A DNA stretch of 64,000 bases from [Clostridium] asparagiforme DSM 15981 (GCA_025149125.1 CP102272.1:3224001-3288000); one strand, 5' to 3'. Positions 35,729 to 45,509 are shown, numbered from the stretch's first letter. Numbers and translations: made by a program. Notes: generated from the sequence alone by a model not told the origin.

Positions 35729-36331
35729 ATGGATCGGGTAAAAATACGCCCTGCGGTGGCAGCGGACGCTGCGGCGCTTTTGGAAATCTATGCGCCCTAC
35801 GTCAGGGAAACGACCATCACATTTGAGTATGAGACGCCCGGGAAGGAAACATTTGCCGGGCGTATTGAGGCCATCGCGGCCGAGTATCCTTACCTGGTGT
35901 GCGAGATTGACGGCCGCATCGCAGCCTACGCCTACGGCCACCGCCACATGGAGCGGGCGGCTTACCAGTGGAACGCGGAACTCTCCGTGTACGTGGACCG
36001 GGGACAGCTGCGGCGGGGCATCGGCAGGGCGCTCTACCAGGCGGTGATGGAGATCTTAAAGCTCCAGAACGTTCAAACGGTTTACGGCATCGTCACCTCG
36101 CCCAACGAAAACAGCGAGCGGCTCCATGTGGCCATGGGCTTTACAAAGCGCGCCCTGTTCCCGCAGATGGGCTACAAGTTCGACAGGTGGCTGGACGTGG
36201 CCTGGTATGAAAAGAATCTGGGCGGACACGGGAAAGATATGGAGCCTTTTAAGGCAATAGGTCTGGTTAACCCGGAAACATTAACCCGGATTATGGAAAA
36301 TTGTGCCGGGGAGATCGCAAAAGCGCTCTGA
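35729..36331 (+). CDS. GNAT-family N-acetyltransferase (phosphinothricin-acetyltransferase-like)
   Basis: 200 residues from the ATG at 35729, after GAGGAGG (35714-35720). A longer in-frame ATG at 35687 lacks a site. The acetyl-CoA loop reads QLRRGIGRAL near residue 106, followed by the NENSERLHVAMGF strand and helix. It resembles Pat/YncA enzymes that acetylate amino-acid analogues. A 35-residue C-terminal tail follows the usual domain end. The real substrate is unknown. Confidence 0.88.
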   Translation: MDRVKIRPAVAADAAALLEIYAPYVRETTITFEYETPGKETFAGRIEAIAAEYPYLVCEIDGRIAAYAYGHRHMERAAYQWNAELSVYVDRGQLRRGIGRALYQAVMEILKLQNVQTVYGIVTSPNENSERLHVAMGFTKRALFPQMGYKFDRWLDVAWYEKNLGGHGKDMEPFKAIGLVNPETLTRIMENCAGEIAKAL

Positions 36332-36372
36332 GAGCAGAATGAAAAACCGGCGCGAAAGTTGTCGGCCGGTGA

Positions 36373-36401
36373 TTGACGTTTTTGGGTTTCCGTTATAGAA
36401 T
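36373..36401 (+). promoter_or_regulatory. promoter of the NSS symporter gene
   Basis: TTGACG (36373-36378) and TAGAAT (36396-36401) are 17 bases apart and 28 bases before the ATG. Confidence 0.55.
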
Positions 36402-36429
36402 AACAATTAAAAAAGAACAATGGGGGTTT

Positions 36430-37809
36430 ATGAGTCCAATGGAACGAGAAAAATTTTCATCCAGGCTGGGATTTATTCTGATCTCGGCCGGCTGTGCAAT
36501 CGGTTTGGGAAACGTGTGGCGTTTCCCATATATTGTGGGTAAATACGGCGGAGCGGCCTTTGTGCTGATCTATCTGCTGTTTCTCGTGGTGCTGGGGCTT
36601 CCCATCGTGGTCATGGAGTTCTCCGTGGGCCGGGCCAGCCGCAAGAGCGCGGCACTGTCCTTCGACGTGCTGGAGCCCAAAGGCAGCAAGTGGCACCTCG
36701 GGAAGGGAATCGCCATTGCCGGAAACTATATTTTGATGATGTTTTACACCACGGTGGGCGGCTGGATGATCCTGTATTTCTTCAAGACGATCAAGGGCGA
36801 CTTCACCGGCATGAGCGCGGAGGCCGTGGCCGGAGAGTTTAGCGGCATGCTGGGCAATCCGGGACTTATGATGGTGTTCATGGTGATCACCGTGCTGATC
36901 TGCTTCGGCGTGTGCGCCCTGGGCCTGCAAAAAGGCGTGGAGCGGATCACCAAGGCTATGATGCTCTGCCTGCTGTGCCTGATGGTGGTATTGGCGGTGC
37001 ATTCCGTGCTGTTAGAGGGCGGAAGCGAGGGTCTGAAGTTCTATCTGATGCCGGATTTTGGAAAAATGGTGGAGACCGGAATCGGCGAGGCGGTGTTCGC
37101 GGCTCTGGGACAATCCTTTTTTACTCTGAGCATCGGCATCGGGGCGCTGGCAATTTTTGGAAGCTATATTGGAAAGGAGCAGCGTCTGACCGGCGAAGCG
37201 GTCAACGTGACGATACTCGATACCCTGGTGGCGTTCATGGCCGGACTGATCATTTTCCCGGCCTGCTCCGCATACAATATTGAACCCCAGGCGGGTCCCT
37301 CCCTGATTTTTATCACCCTGCCCAATGTGTTTAATCACATGGTTGGCGGCAGACTCTGGGGCACGCTGTTTTTCCTGTTTATGTCTTTTGCCGCGTTCTC
37401 CACGGTGATTGCGGTGTTTCAGAACATTATTTCTTTTGCCACGGATCTCACCGGCTGTACCATCAAAAAAGCGGTGCTGGTGAACATTGTGCTGATCATC
37501 ATCCTGTCCATCCCCTGCGTGCTGGGCTTTAATCTGTGGAGCGGTTTTATGCCGCTGGGACCAGAAAGCACGGTGCTGGACCTGGAGGATTTTGTACTCA
37601 GCAACAATCTGCTGCCCATCGGAAGTATGGTATACCTGGTATTCTGCACCAGCCGCTACGGGTGGGGATTTAAAAATTTCCTGGCCGAGGCCAACGAGGG
37701 CAAGGGCTTAAAATTCCCGGCCTGGGCCAGAATTTACGTGAGCTATATTCTGCCGTTGATCGTGCTTCTGATCTTTATTCAGGGCTACTGGTCAAAATTT
37801 GCCGGATAA
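36430..37809 (+). CDS. neurotransmitter:sodium symporter (NSS/SLC6) family transporter
   Basis: 459 residues. The ATG at 36430 is chosen for its GGGGG site and because the longer frame runs through the promoter. About eleven to twelve membrane spans. The family signature GCAIGLGNVWRFPYI with a following GGAAF is at about 18-40. Bacterial members carry amino acids or indole derivatives with Na+. A terminator follows directly, so it is a single-gene unit. Confidence 0.95.
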   Translation: MSPMEREKFSSRLGFILISAGCAIGLGNVWRFPYIVGKYGGAAFVLIYLLFLVVLGLPIVVMEFSVGRASRKSAALSFDVLEPKGSKWHLGKGIAIAGNYILMMFYTTVGGWMILYFFKTIKGDFTGMSAEAVAGEFSGMLGNPGLMMVFMVITVLICFGVCALGLQKGVERITKAMMLCLLCLMVVLAVHSVLLEGGSEGLKFYLMPDFGKMVETGIGEAVFAALGQSFFTLSIGIGALAIFGSYIGKEQRLTGEAVNVTILDTLVAFMAGLIIFPACSAYNIEPQAGPSLIFITLPNVFNHMVGGRLWGTLFFLFMSFAAFSTVIAVFQNIISFATDLTGCTIKKAVLVNIVLIIILSIPCVLGFNLWSGFMPLGPESTVLDLEDFVLSNNLLPIGSMVYLVFCTSRYGWGFKNFLAEANEGKGLKFPAWARIYVSYILPLIVLLIFIQGYWSKFAG

Positions 37810-37827
37810 TTGAATTGACTTTTTCGG

Positions 37828-37880
37828 AGCGATCCCGCTGTTTGCCGTCCCAAAACGGACAGGCCGCGGGATCGCTTTTT
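37828..37880 (+). terminator. intrinsic terminator of the NSS symporter gene
   Basis: An 11-bp perfect stem (37828-37838 with 37866-37876) has a long loop that itself holds short pairings. It ends in a T-run to 37880. Confidence 0.8.
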
Positions 37881-38090
37881 GATTGAATGCAATGGGGCGC
37901 TGGCACAGCTTGCGGGCTTTTGTTGCAAAATGCAGCCGGCGCAGACTGGGGAACATTGCTGTGGTGCGACGCTGATAAAAAGCTCTGTTTTCGGGAATAT
38001 TACTGACAAAACGGATTGCGGGCATAAAAGAATGCCCGGGAACCGATTAGCGGGCGGCGGTTCCGCAGGTACGCGAAAGGAGCGAAGCAC

Positions 38091-40361
38091 ATGACAACAC
38101 AGCAGTATCACATAGACGGCATGACCTGCGCGGCCTGCAGCAGCGCGGTGGAGCGCGTGACGCGCAAGCTGGCCGGGGTGGAGCGCAGCGACGTCAATCT
38201 GACCACCGGCCGGATGACGATCACTTACGACGAGGACCGGGTGAACCCGGAACTGATTCAGGACCGGGTGTCCAAAGCGGGATTTTCGGCCAGCCTCGTG
38301 GAGGAGGCGGGGGAGCGGGAGTCCAGGGCGCGGGACGAGGAGGAGTGGAGGCGCCAAGGAGAAGAGCTGGACGAGGTGAGACGCCGGGTGATCACGGCGG
38401 TCCTCTTTGCCCTGCCCCTGCTCTATATTTCCATGGGACACATGGTTCCCTTTCCCCTGCCCCTTCCGTCTCTGATCGACATGTATGAGAGCCCGCTGGG
38501 GTTTGCGCTGGCCCAGTTGATCCTGACAGTGCCCATTCTGATCTGCGGGCGTAAGTTCTACATCGTGGGACTGCGGACGCTCATCAAGGGGCATCCCAAC
38601 ATGGATTCCCTGGTAGCCATCGGCACGGGGAGCGCCTTTATCTACAGTCTGGTGATGACAGTGCGGATTCCTCAAAATCCCATGAACGCCCACCATCTGT
38701 ACTATGAGTCCGCAGCCGTGGTGGTGACCCTGGTGATGTTGGGGAAATATATGGAGAGCCGCAGCAAGGGCAAGACCTCCGAGGCCATCCGCAAGCTGAT
38801 GGAGCTGGCTCCGGACACGGCGGTGCTCTATGAGGACGGGATGGAGCGGGAGGTGGAGACGTCCTCCGTGACTCTGGGACAGCACATTCTGATTAAACCG
38901 GGCAGCCGGATTCCGCTGGACGGCATCCTGGTGCAGGGCAGCAGCAGTGTGGACGAGTCCATGCTGACCGGGGAGAGCGTTCCGGTGGAGAAACAGGTGG
39001 GAGACCGGGTGATCGGCGGCAGCATGAACTACAACGGAGCCATGGAGGTGGAGGTTACCCATGTGGGGAGCGATACCATGCTCTCCAAAATCATCCACCT
39101 GATCGAGGATGCCCAGGGCCGGAAAGCGCCCATCTCCAAGCTGGCGGATCAGGTGGCGGGGTATTTCGTACCTGCGGTGATGGCGATCGCTCTGGTGTCG
39201 GCCCTGGCCTGGTGGATTTTCGGCGGCCGGGATCTGGCCTTTGTGCTGACGATTTTTGTTGCAGTGCTGGTGATTGCCTGTCCCTGCGCCTTGGGCCTGG
39301 CCACGCCCACGGCTATCATGGTGGGCACAGGCGTGGGGGCCGGCCACGGCATCCTGATCAAGAGCGGCGAGGCTCTGGAGATCTGCCACAAGGTGGATGC
39401 GGTCATCCTGGACAAGACCGGAACCATCACCGAGGGCAAACCCAGGGTCACGGATGTGGAGGCGGTGGGAAAATGCCCCCAGGGTAGGGAGGAGGAGCTG
39501 CTGAGAATGGCGGGCGCGTGCGAGCAGATGTCCGAACATCCCCTGGGGCAGGCCATCGTGAATTTTGCCAGGGAAAAGCAGATGGAGCTGCCAATGCCCG
39601 CCTCCTTTGAGAGCATCACCGGCGCGGGGATTCTCACCCAATGGGAGGGCAGACGCGTGGCGGTGGGAAACAGCCGGCTGCTGGATCAGCTTCACGTCAC
39701 CGCGTCGGATGAGACCAGGGAGCAGGCGGCCCGGTTTGCCAATGAGGGAAAAACGCCCATGTACGTGGTGGAGGACGGCCGTCTGGCCGGGATCATCTGC
39801 GTGGCGGATACCATCAAGGAGACCAGCCTGGAAGCGGTAAAACAAATCCGGGGTATGGGAATAGCCGTGTATATGGTGACGGGAGACAACCGGAAGACCG
39901 CCGAGCACATCGGCAGGCAGGCCCACGTGGACCAGGTGGTGGCGGAGGTGCTGCCCGGGGACAAGGCCGACGTGGTCAGCCGCCTCCAGCGGGAGGGAAA
40001 GACCGTGATGATGGTGGGGGACGGGATCAACGACGCCCCGGCCCTGGTTCAGGCGGATGTGGGCTGCGCTGTTGGATCGGGCAGCGACATCGCCCTGGAG
40101 TCCGGAGATATCGTGCTGATGAAATCCGATCTGATGGATGTGTACCGGGCTATCCGGCTCAGCAAGGCCACTATCCGCAACATCCGCCAGAACCTGTTCT
40201 GGGCCTTTTTCTATAACGTCCTGGGAATCCCTGTGGCCGCGGGCGCTCTGTACCTGTTGGGAGGGCCGCTGTTAAGTCCCATGATCGGGGGCTTGGCCAT
40301 GTCCTTAAGCTCCGTCTGCGTGGTGGGAAACGCGTTGCGGCTGAAAACATTAAAACTGTGA
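38091..40361 (+). CDS. copA: copper-translocating P1B-type ATPase
   Basis: 756 residues. One N-terminal heavy-metal domain (GMTCAACSS at about 6-14), eight membrane helices with the CPC metal site ([12 protein letters not shown]), the phosphorylated D441 (DKTGT), and [10 protein letters not shown] of the hinge. It exports Cu+ from the cytoplasm. The HMA-to-first-helix linker is highly charged. A small HMA protein follows 17 bases later. No CsoR or CopY regulator gene is adjacent. Confidence 0.95.
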   Translation: MTTQQYHIDGMTCAACSSAVERVTRKLAGVERSDVNLTTGRMTITYDEDRVNPELIQDRVSKAGFSASLVEEAGERESRARDEEEWRRQGEELDEVRRRVITAVLFALPLLYISMGHMVPFPLPLPSLIDMYESPLGFALAQLILTVPILICGRKFYIVGLRTLIKGHPNMDSLVAIGTGSAFIYSLVMTVRIPQNPMNAHHLYYESAAVVVTLVMLGKYMESRSKGKTSEAIRKLMELAPDTAVLYEDGMEREVETSSVTLGQHILIKPGSRIPLDGILVQGSSSVDESMLTGESVPVEKQVGDRVIGGSMNYNGAMEVEVTHVGSDTMLSKIIHLIEDAQGRKAPISKLADQVAGYFVPAVMAIALVSALAWWIFGGRDLAFVLTIFVAVLVIACPCALGLATPTAIMVGTGVGAGHGILIKSGEALEICHKVDAVILDKTGTITEGKPRVTDVEAVGKCPQGREEELLRMAGACEQMSEHPLGQAIVNFAREKQMELPMPASFESITGAGILTQWEGRRVAVGNSRLLDQLHVTASDETREQAARFANEGKTPMYVVEDGRLAGIICVADTIKETSLEAVKQIRGMGIAVYMVTGDNRKTAEHIGRQAHVDQVVAEVLPGDKADVVSRLQREGKTVMMVGDGINDAPALVQADVGCAVGSGSDIALESGDIVLMKSDLMDVYRAIRLSKATIRNIRQNLFWAFFYNVLGIPVAAGALYLLGGPLLSPMIGGLAMSLSSVCVVGNALRLKTLKL

Positions 40362-40377
40362 GAAAGAGAGGAACGAG

Positions 40378-40563
40378 ATGAAAACATTTTACTGTGAAGA
40401 GATTGCATGCGGGGGTTGCGCGGCCCGGATCGACAAGGCTTTGGACGCGGCCGGAATCCGGCACAGCGTGGATCTGGAGAACAAAACGGTGACGGTGGAC
40501 GGACCCGCGGGCCAGGCGGCGGAAATTCTGTCCGACCTGGGCTTTACGCCGGCGGAACGATAA
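40378..40563 (+). CDS. small heavy-metal-associated (HMA) protein, CopZ-like
   Basis: 61 residues. The metal site is reduced to CGGC (EIACGGCAARIDKAL) without the usual Met of GMTCxxC. The beta-alpha-beta pattern and the length otherwise match a CopZ chaperone without its last strand. Directly downstream of copA, it probably delivers copper to it. A GAGAGGAA site precedes the ATG. Confidence 0.82.
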   Translation: MKTFYCEEIACGGCAARIDKALDAAGIRHSVDLENKTVTVDGPAGQAAEILSDLGFTPAER

Positions 40564-40576
40564 AAATTAAAATTGG

Positions 40577-40605
40577 TTGCCCGGGGCGCCGGTGGATGAT
40601 ATACT
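40577..40605 (+). promoter_or_regulatory. possible promoter of the O-antigen-ligase-like gene
   Basis: TTGCCC (40577-40582) and TATACT (40600-40605) are 17 bases apart and 52 bases before the ATG. Confidence 0.5.
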
Positions 40606-40657
40606 GTGTGAAAGCATTTCTTTGCTCTTGACTACGAAACGAACGGAGAACGTTGGT

Positions 40658-42310
40658 ATGGAGAAAACAAATGACCAGGGCAGTCATGCACCGGCACAGC
40701 CTGCGGCGGCGGAGACTCCCGCGTTCCTGATAAATGGAAAGCGGGTGATTCGGATTGTGACGACGCTTTTTTTGGTCGCAATCCTGTTGGTGTTTCCCAT
40801 CTATTATCAGGACTATTATTTTGATATTCCCAAAGTGAAGTATCAGTTCTATTATATCAGTGTGATTGCCATGTTTGCCGGCGTTACGGCAACGGCGCTT
40901 TCGATGATGATTGTGGATTTGGCCCACTGTCGAGGGCGCTATACGGCCGCGTTTTTTGACCGTTTCAGCCTCAAAAAGATAGGGCGCACTTTGACGGCTC
41001 CGGATGTGGCGCTAATTTGTTTTCTGGCGGTGGCCGCTATGTCAACCGTGCTGTCGGACTATGTGTTTGAAGCCTTTTGGGGAAATGAGGGGCGCTTTTC
41101 CGGACTGTTCCTGCTCCTTCTCTACGGCGTTTCGTTTTTGGTGATCAGCAGGCTGTCCGACTTTCGGAATTGGTATCTGGAGCTTTTTCTGGTTTCGTCG
41201 GTTTTGGTCTGCGCATTTGGAATCACAGATTATTTCAATCTGAACCTTCTGCATTTTAAGGATCATATCGATCCCAGACAATACAGCATTTTCATGTCGT
41301 TTATGGGAAACATCAATACATATACGGCGTATCTCAGCTTGATGCTGGGCGTGTCCGGCCTGCTGTTCGCCTCCGACCGGGGGAGGGCGCGGTGTATCTG
41401 GCATTATTTCTGCCTGGTGCTGGCCTTCTTCGCTATGATTACCGGGCAGAGCGACAACGCCTATCTGGCGCTTCTGGCGCTGTTTGCGGCGCTGCCCTTT
41501 TATATGTTCAAAAGCAGAACCGGAATCAGGCGGTATGCGGTTGTGCTGGCAAGCTTTTTTACCGTGGTACAGCTGGTCGGAGGGATCGGCCGGGCCATGC
41601 CGGGGCAGGTTCTGGAAATTCAGGGAATCTTCAGCGTTTTGGCGAATTCTAAGAGCTTGGCGTATCTTCCGGCCGCTTTATGGGCCGTTGCAGGCTTTTT
41701 GTACGCGCAGGCGTATTTACGGAACAAGAAGGGGGAGGATCCGGGGGTTTGGCCGCGCAGGGTCTGGGGGATTGTTTTTGCGGCGGGGGTTCTGACGCTG
41801 TTATTTGTGCTTTTCGATGCCAACATTGCCGGAAACGGCCAGCGCTATGGGGCGCTGCGCAATTATGTGGTGATTGACGACGAATGGGGAACGCACAGGG
41901 GATATATCTGGCGCCTGGCCATCCGAAATTACAGGGAGTTTACTCCGGTGCAGAAGCTGATCGGCTACGGGCCGGACACCTTTGGCATTCTGACTGTCAA
42001 AAATAATTACAGTGAAATGGCGCGGCGTTACGGCGAGACCTTTGACAGCGCGCACAATGAGTATCTGCAGTATTTTGTCACCATAGGCCCCCTGGGGCTG
42101 GCCGCGTACCTGGGCCTGTTGATTTCATCCGCAGTGCGGATGGTGAGACGTGGGGCCGGAAATCCATACGTGATAGCCGCCTTGTTCGCAATGCTGTGCT
42201 ACGGCGCTCAGGCCGTTGTCAATATCAACCTGCCCATTGTGACGCCGGTTATGTGGACCCTGATGATGGTGGGACTGTCTGGGTGCAGGGGGAAAGACGG
42301 CCACACATAA
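40658..42310 (+). CDS. O-antigen ligase/polymerase-like membrane protein
   Basis: 550 residues from the ATG at 40658 (ACGGAGAA upstream). About twelve membrane spans. A large outer loop near residues 420-470 holds an arginine-rich stretch and GYGPDTFG followed by DSAHNEYLQYFVT, typical of Wzy_C/O-antigen ligase proteins that join lipid-linked sugars. There are no glycan-synthesis genes beside it. Its codon use is less GC-rich than in copA, which may hint at a separate history. Confidence 0.82.
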   Translation: MEKTNDQGSHAPAQPAAAETPAFLINGKRVIRIVTTLFLVAILLVFPIYYQDYYFDIPKVKYQFYYISVIAMFAGVTATALSMMIVDLAHCRGRYTAAFFDRFSLKKIGRTLTAPDVALICFLAVAAMSTVLSDYVFEAFWGNEGRFSGLFLLLLYGVSFLVISRLSDFRNWYLELFLVSSVLVCAFGITDYFNLNLLHFKDHIDPRQYSIFMSFMGNINTYTAYLSLMLGVSGLLFASDRGRARCIWHYFCLVLAFFAMITGQSDNAYLALLALFAALPFYMFKSRTGIRRYAVVLASFFTVVQLVGGIGRAMPGQVLEIQGIFSVLANSKSLAYLPAALWAVAGFLYAQAYLRNKKGEDPGVWPRRVWGIVFAAGVLTLLFVLFDANIAGNGQRYGALRNYVVIDDEWGTHRGYIWRLAIRNYREFTPVQKLIGYGPDTFGILTVKNNYSEMARRYGETFDSAHNEYLQYFVTIGPLGLAAYLGLLISSAVRMVRRGAGNPYVIAALFAMLCYGAQAVVNINLPIVTPVMWTLMMVGLSGCRGKDGHT

Positions 42311-42404
42311 GCGGGGGCTGAACCACTAAGAAGAGCCAAAAACAACGCAGTTTCAAGGCTTCCCGAAATTGGCAAAATTATTTCAAAAAATTTGAATATT
42401 TTCG

Positions 42405-42433
42405 TTGACAAGTAGTGTTTTTTGTATTATACT
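42405..42433 (+). promoter_or_regulatory. promoter of the three-tRNA cluster
   Basis: Consensus TTGACA (42405-42410) and TATACT (42428-42433) are 17 bases apart; the first tRNA begins 12 bases later. Confidence 0.8.
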
Positions 42434-42444
42434 ACCAAAGGTAT

Positions 42445-42518
42445 CGAGGCGTGGCTCAGTTTGGTAGAGCGCTGCGTTCGGGACGCAGAGGCCGCGTGTT
42501 CGAATCACGTCGCCTCGA
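42445..42518 (+). tRNA. tRNA-Pro (anticodon CGG)
   Basis: The 74-base cloverleaf has acceptor CGAGGCG pairing 42511-42517, anticodon loop TTCGGGA and T-loop TTCGAAT. The CCA end is not encoded. It reads CCG. Confidence 0.95.
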
Positions 42519-42527
42519 TTCACCTAT

Positions 42528-42599
42528 GGCCTGATGGTCAAGCGGCTAAGACGACGCCCTCTCACGGCGTAAACCCGGGTTCGATTCCCGGTCAGGTCA
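42528..42599 (+). tRNA. tRNA-Glu (anticodon CTC)
   Basis: The 72-base cloverleaf has acceptor GGCCTGA pairing 42592-42598 with one G-U, anticodon loop CTCTCAC and T-loop TTCGATT. It reads GAG. No CCA encoded. Confidence 0.94.
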
Positions 42600-42609
42600 T
42601 TGATGAAGA

Positions 42610-42636
42610 GGCTGTTGCATAAGCGGCAGCCTTTTT
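42610..42636 (+). terminator. terminator between tRNA-Glu and tRNA-Thr
   Basis: A 9-bp stem with two G-U pairs (42610-42618 with 42623-42631), a 4-base loop and TTTTT. Only 12 bases then remain before tRNA-Thr, so tRNA-Thr must depend on read-through. Confidence 0.6.
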
Positions 42637-42647
42637 CATCCAAAGGT

Positions 42648-42720
42648 GCCACTGTAGCGCAGTTGGTAGCGCAACGCATTCGTAATGCGTGGGTCGCCGG
42701 TTCGAGTCCGGCCAGTGGCT
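42648..42720 (+). tRNA. tRNA-Thr (anticodon CGT)
   Basis: The 73-base cloverleaf has acceptor GCCACTG pairing 42713-42719, anticodon loop TTCGTAA and T-loop TTCGAGT. It reads ACG. No CCA encoded. Confidence 0.95.
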
Positions 42721-42728
42721 TTACAGAA

Positions 42729-42756
42729 AATCCCTTGAGTAATCAAGGGATTTTTT
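42729..42756 (+). terminator. intrinsic terminator after the tRNA cluster
   Basis: A perfect 10-bp stem (42729-42738 with 42743-42752), loop GTAA and a six-T run to 42756. Confidence 0.9.
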
Positions 42757-42791
42757 GCTGTAAAACGGACAAGAGAAGGAGAAATTGTGAG

Positions 42792-43364
42792 ATGAAAAAG
42801 TTGAAAAACATGTTGGTTGTCGGCGCGTTGCTGGCGGCCGCCGCGCTGGCGGGCTGCGGCAGTAAGGATCCGGGAACACCGCCGGAGGTGCTTCTGGACG
42901 GCACCCAGGTGGTGGTGGGACAGACCAAACCCTCTGACCTGGCGGGTGAGAACTGGGAGCTGGACGATTTGGGGAAAATGATCTTCGAGCTGCCGGACCG
43001 ATCCTGGACATCGTCGATTTTTCTGGGAAAGGAGGGGACAAATTACGCCATGCTGGTGCTGGTGAACGACAGCAAGGAGACAAAACCAGCCAAGGACTGC
43101 GTGATCGAGGAGCTGGGCTTCTACGCCCTCGACGACGCGAATCAGGATTTGAACATCTCCATCAACGGCGTCAATCCCATCGGCAAAACCCAGGAGGAGC
43201 TTAAGGAGTTGTTTCCAGACCTGGAAATGGATGAGGACGATGGAGATTATCTGTTCCACTATCTGAAATCCGGGGATTACACCGTCCGGTTTGAGTACAG
43301 CAAGGGCGTGCTGTCGGATGTCGATGTGATGCACAAGTTCGACAAGAGCTACCAGACCAAGTGA
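42792..43364 (+). CDS. hypothetical lipoprotein
   Basis: 190 residues from the ATG at 42792. A longer in-frame start would begin inside tRNA-Thr and the terminator. The signal peptide ends in the lipobox LAGC at about 17-20, so the protein is anchored outside the membrane. The mature part has an alternating strand pattern and a repeated style of segment (ISINGVNPIGKTQEEL and a closing YTVRFEYSKG), suggesting a small beta-rich fold. I do not recognise the family. AGAAGGAG lies upstream. Confidence 0.8.
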   Translation: MKKLKNMLVVGALLAAAALAGCGSKDPGTPPEVLLDGTQVVVGQTKPSDLAGENWELDDLGKMIFELPDRSWTSSIFLGKEGTNYAMLVLVNDSKETKPAKDCVIEELGFYALDDANQDLNISINGVNPIGKTQEELKELFPDLEMDEDDGDYLFHYLKSGDYTVRFEYSKGVLSDVDVMHKFDKSYQTK

Positions 43365-43464
43365 GGATTTGGGCTGCGGATTTTGACGGATATCCACAGG
43401 GATTGGGGAATGAAGTATCCGGAGGAAGAGACATAATCGGAAACGGATACAGAGAATGACAGGG

Positions 43465-43511
43465 AAACAGGAGGCCGGAAGGGGAGAAAATCCACCTTCG
43501 GCCTCCTGTTT
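43465..43511. terminator. hairpin between the convergent lipoprotein and Lrp genes
   Basis: A stem of about 17 bp with one bulged G (about 43466-43482 with 43495-43510) is flanked by AAA and TTT. It could stop transcription from both sides. Confidence 0.6.
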
Positions 43512-43557
43512 CAGTGTAATAGGCTGCCGACGCAGCCTGTGGAAACCGCAGAAACCA

Positions 43558-44016
43558 TCACAGCCGCAGCCCCTTGATATCCTTAATCCGCGAGAGTATC
43601 ATATTGCAGCTGCAGTTGATCACCCCCGGCAGGGGGTCGATGAGGTCGCGGATCAATGCTTCCATCTCCCCGCCCGATGAGGCCACCGCGTGGACGTGCA
43701 GCTTATTGCGGCCGGTGACCCGGTAGATCTGGGTAACGGTCTCATTTTCCAGGAGAAGTCCGGTCACCTGGGAAAATGTGTCCGGTACCGTCTCAATTTC
43801 AAAATAACAGGATACCGCGCCGTTTATCTTCTGTGGATTGATGATTGTGGTGTACTCCTCGATCACTCCCCGCTTTTCAAGGGATTGAATCCGCGTTTTC
43901 ACCGCCACCCGGGATATGCCCACTTCCTTGCCGATGTCCGAGTAGGACATGCGGGCGTTCTGGATCAGCAGCCGGACAATTTTCTGATCCAGCTCGTCAA
44001 GTCCGTCAAGAAACAT
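43558..44016 (-). CDS. Lrp/AsnC-family transcriptional regulator
   Basis: 152 residues. The N-terminal winged helix (LDELDQKIVRLLIQNAR, then DIGKEVGISRVAVKTRI) is followed by the RAM effector domain (VTGRNKLHVHAVA). Members form octamers that bind amino acids and control transport or metabolism. GGAGGCGG lies before the ATG. The gene is divergent from the MATE exporter with a 153-base shared region. Confidence 0.93.
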   Translation of the reverse strand: MFLDGLDELDQKIVRLLIQNARMSYSDIGKEVGISRVAVKTRIQSLEKRGVIEEYTTIINPQKINGAVSCYFEIETVPDTFSQVTGLLLENETVTQIYRVTGRNKLHVHAVASSGGEMEALIRDLIDPLPGVINCSCNMILSRIKDIKGLRL

Positions 44017-44092
44017 GATCGCCGCCTCCTTTTCTGAAATACGTTTATTTCCTTGATTATAGCGGATTTGTATAACAAACGCAATCTGTTAA

Positions 44093-44121
44093 TTGACTTG
44101 TGTGGGTTTTCTTGATAAAAT
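44093..44121 (+). promoter_or_regulatory. promoter of the MATE exporter gene
   Basis: TTGACT (44093-44098) and TAAAAT (44116-44121) are 17 bases apart, 48 bases before the ATG and within the region shared with the divergent Lrp gene. Confidence 0.7.
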
Positions 44122-44169
44122 GATTGCGAAACGTAAGATGAAAATTTCGATTCGAAAGGAAAAGGCGAG

Positions 44170-45507
44170 ATGCGGGGAGATCTGACTCAGGGGAATGTGA
44201 TGAAAACCATGCTGCGATTTGCGGTTCCGATGATTTTGGGGAACCTTCTGCAGCAGTGCTATAATGTGGCGGATACGCTGATCGTGGGCCGTTTTCTGGG
44301 CGCGGGAGCGCTGGCGGCGGTGGGGTCCTCCTTCACGCTGATGACCTTTCTGACCTCCATACTGCTGGGACTCTGTATGGGCAGCGGGGCTGTGTTTTCC
44401 ATCCGGTTCGGGCAGCAGAACCACGAGGGCTTAAAGGAGTGCATGTGCGCTTCCTTTGCCCTGATCGCCGCTCTGACTGTGGCGCTGAATCTGCTGGCTT
44501 TCGCCGGCACGGACGCTGTTATCGCATTTTTGAAGGTGCCGCAGGAGATTCAGGGACTGATGGAGGAGTATCTGTTGATCATTTTCTGCGGCATCGCGGC
44601 AACCTTTCTGTACAACTATTTTGCCTCCCTGCTGCGGGCGGTTGGCAATTCCCTGGCTCCGCTGATCTTTCTGGCCGTCTCGGCGGTGTTAAACATTGTG
44701 TTGGACCTCTGGTTTGTGCTGGGCCTGGGCCGCGGCGTGGCGGGGGCGGCTCTGGCAACGGTGATCGCCCAGTATGTCTCCGGCATCGGGATCGCGCTGT
44801 ACACATGGCGCTTCTGCCCATATCTGCGGGTGAGCCGCAGGCACTGCCGGGTGAAATGGCGCAGCGTCCGGGAGATCGCCGGATTTTCCATTCTCACCTG
44901 CCTTCAGCAGTCGGTGATGAATTTCGGTATCCTGATGGTCCAGGGCCTGGTGAACAGCTTCGGCACCACGGTGATGGCCGCCTTCGCTGCCGCGGTAAAG
45001 ATCGATTCCTTCGCTTATATGCCGGTGCAGGATTTCGGCAACGCGTTCTCCACCTTTATCGCCCAGAACTACGGAGCCAGGCGTGAGGACCGCATCCGCG
45101 CGGGGCTAAAGGGCGCGGTGATCACCGCCTTCGCGTTCTGTTCGCTGGTATCCCTGCTGGTCTGGATCTTTGCACGTCCGCTTATGCTGCTGTTTGTCCG
45201 GGGAGAGGAGACCGCCATCATCGCCGAGGGGGTACGTTACCTGCGCATCGAGGGCGCGTTTTACTGCGGCATCGGCTGTCTGTTCCTGCTCTACGGCCTG
45301 TACCGGGCCCTGGGAAGGCCGGGGATGTCGGTGGTACTCACCGTCGCTTCCCTGGGGACACGGGTGGCCCTGGCTTACGTGCTGTCCGCCGTTCCGGCCC
45401 TGGGCGTCACCGGAATCTGGTGGTCCGTGCCCATCGGCTGGGCGCTGGCGGATGCAATCGGCCTTCTATACTATCAAAAGCGGAAGGAAATGCTGTTTGA
45501 CTACTGA
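44170..45507 (+). CDS. MATE-family efflux transporter
   Basis: 445 residues, twelve membrane spans in two similar halves. The first half opens VMKTMLRFAVPMILGNLLQQ and YNVADTLIVGRFLG. The second half has TCLQQSVMNFGI and YMPVQDFGNAFSTFIAQNYGA. It exports drugs or metabolites by Na+ or H+ antiport. The divergent Lrp-family gene is a candidate regulator. Confidence 0.95.
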   Translation: MRGDLTQGNVMKTMLRFAVPMILGNLLQQCYNVADTLIVGRFLGAGALAAVGSSFTLMTFLTSILLGLCMGSGAVFSIRFGQQNHEGLKECMCASFALIAALTVALNLLAFAGTDAVIAFLKVPQEIQGLMEEYLLIIFCGIAATFLYNYFASLLRAVGNSLAPLIFLAVSAVLNIVLDLWFVLGLGRGVAGAALATVIAQYVSGIGIALYTWRFCPYLRVSRRHCRVKWRSVREIAGFSILTCLQQSVMNFGILMVQGLVNSFGTTVMAAFAAAVKIDSFAYMPVQDFGNAFSTFIAQNYGARREDRIRAGLKGAVITAFAFCSLVSLLVWIFARPLMLLFVRGEETAIIAEGVRYLRIEGAFYCGIGCLFLLYGLYRALGRPGMSVVLTVASLGTRVALAYVLSAVPALGVTGIWWSVPIGWALADAIGLLYYQKRKEMLFDY

Positions 45508-45509
45508 GG

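Noticed and set aside
37785..39926. 713-codon open frame on the minus strand across copA
   Set aside because: It is antisense to an unmistakable copper ATPase, has no ribosome site, and its product is His/Gln/Arg-rich, as expected from the complement of GC-rich codons.
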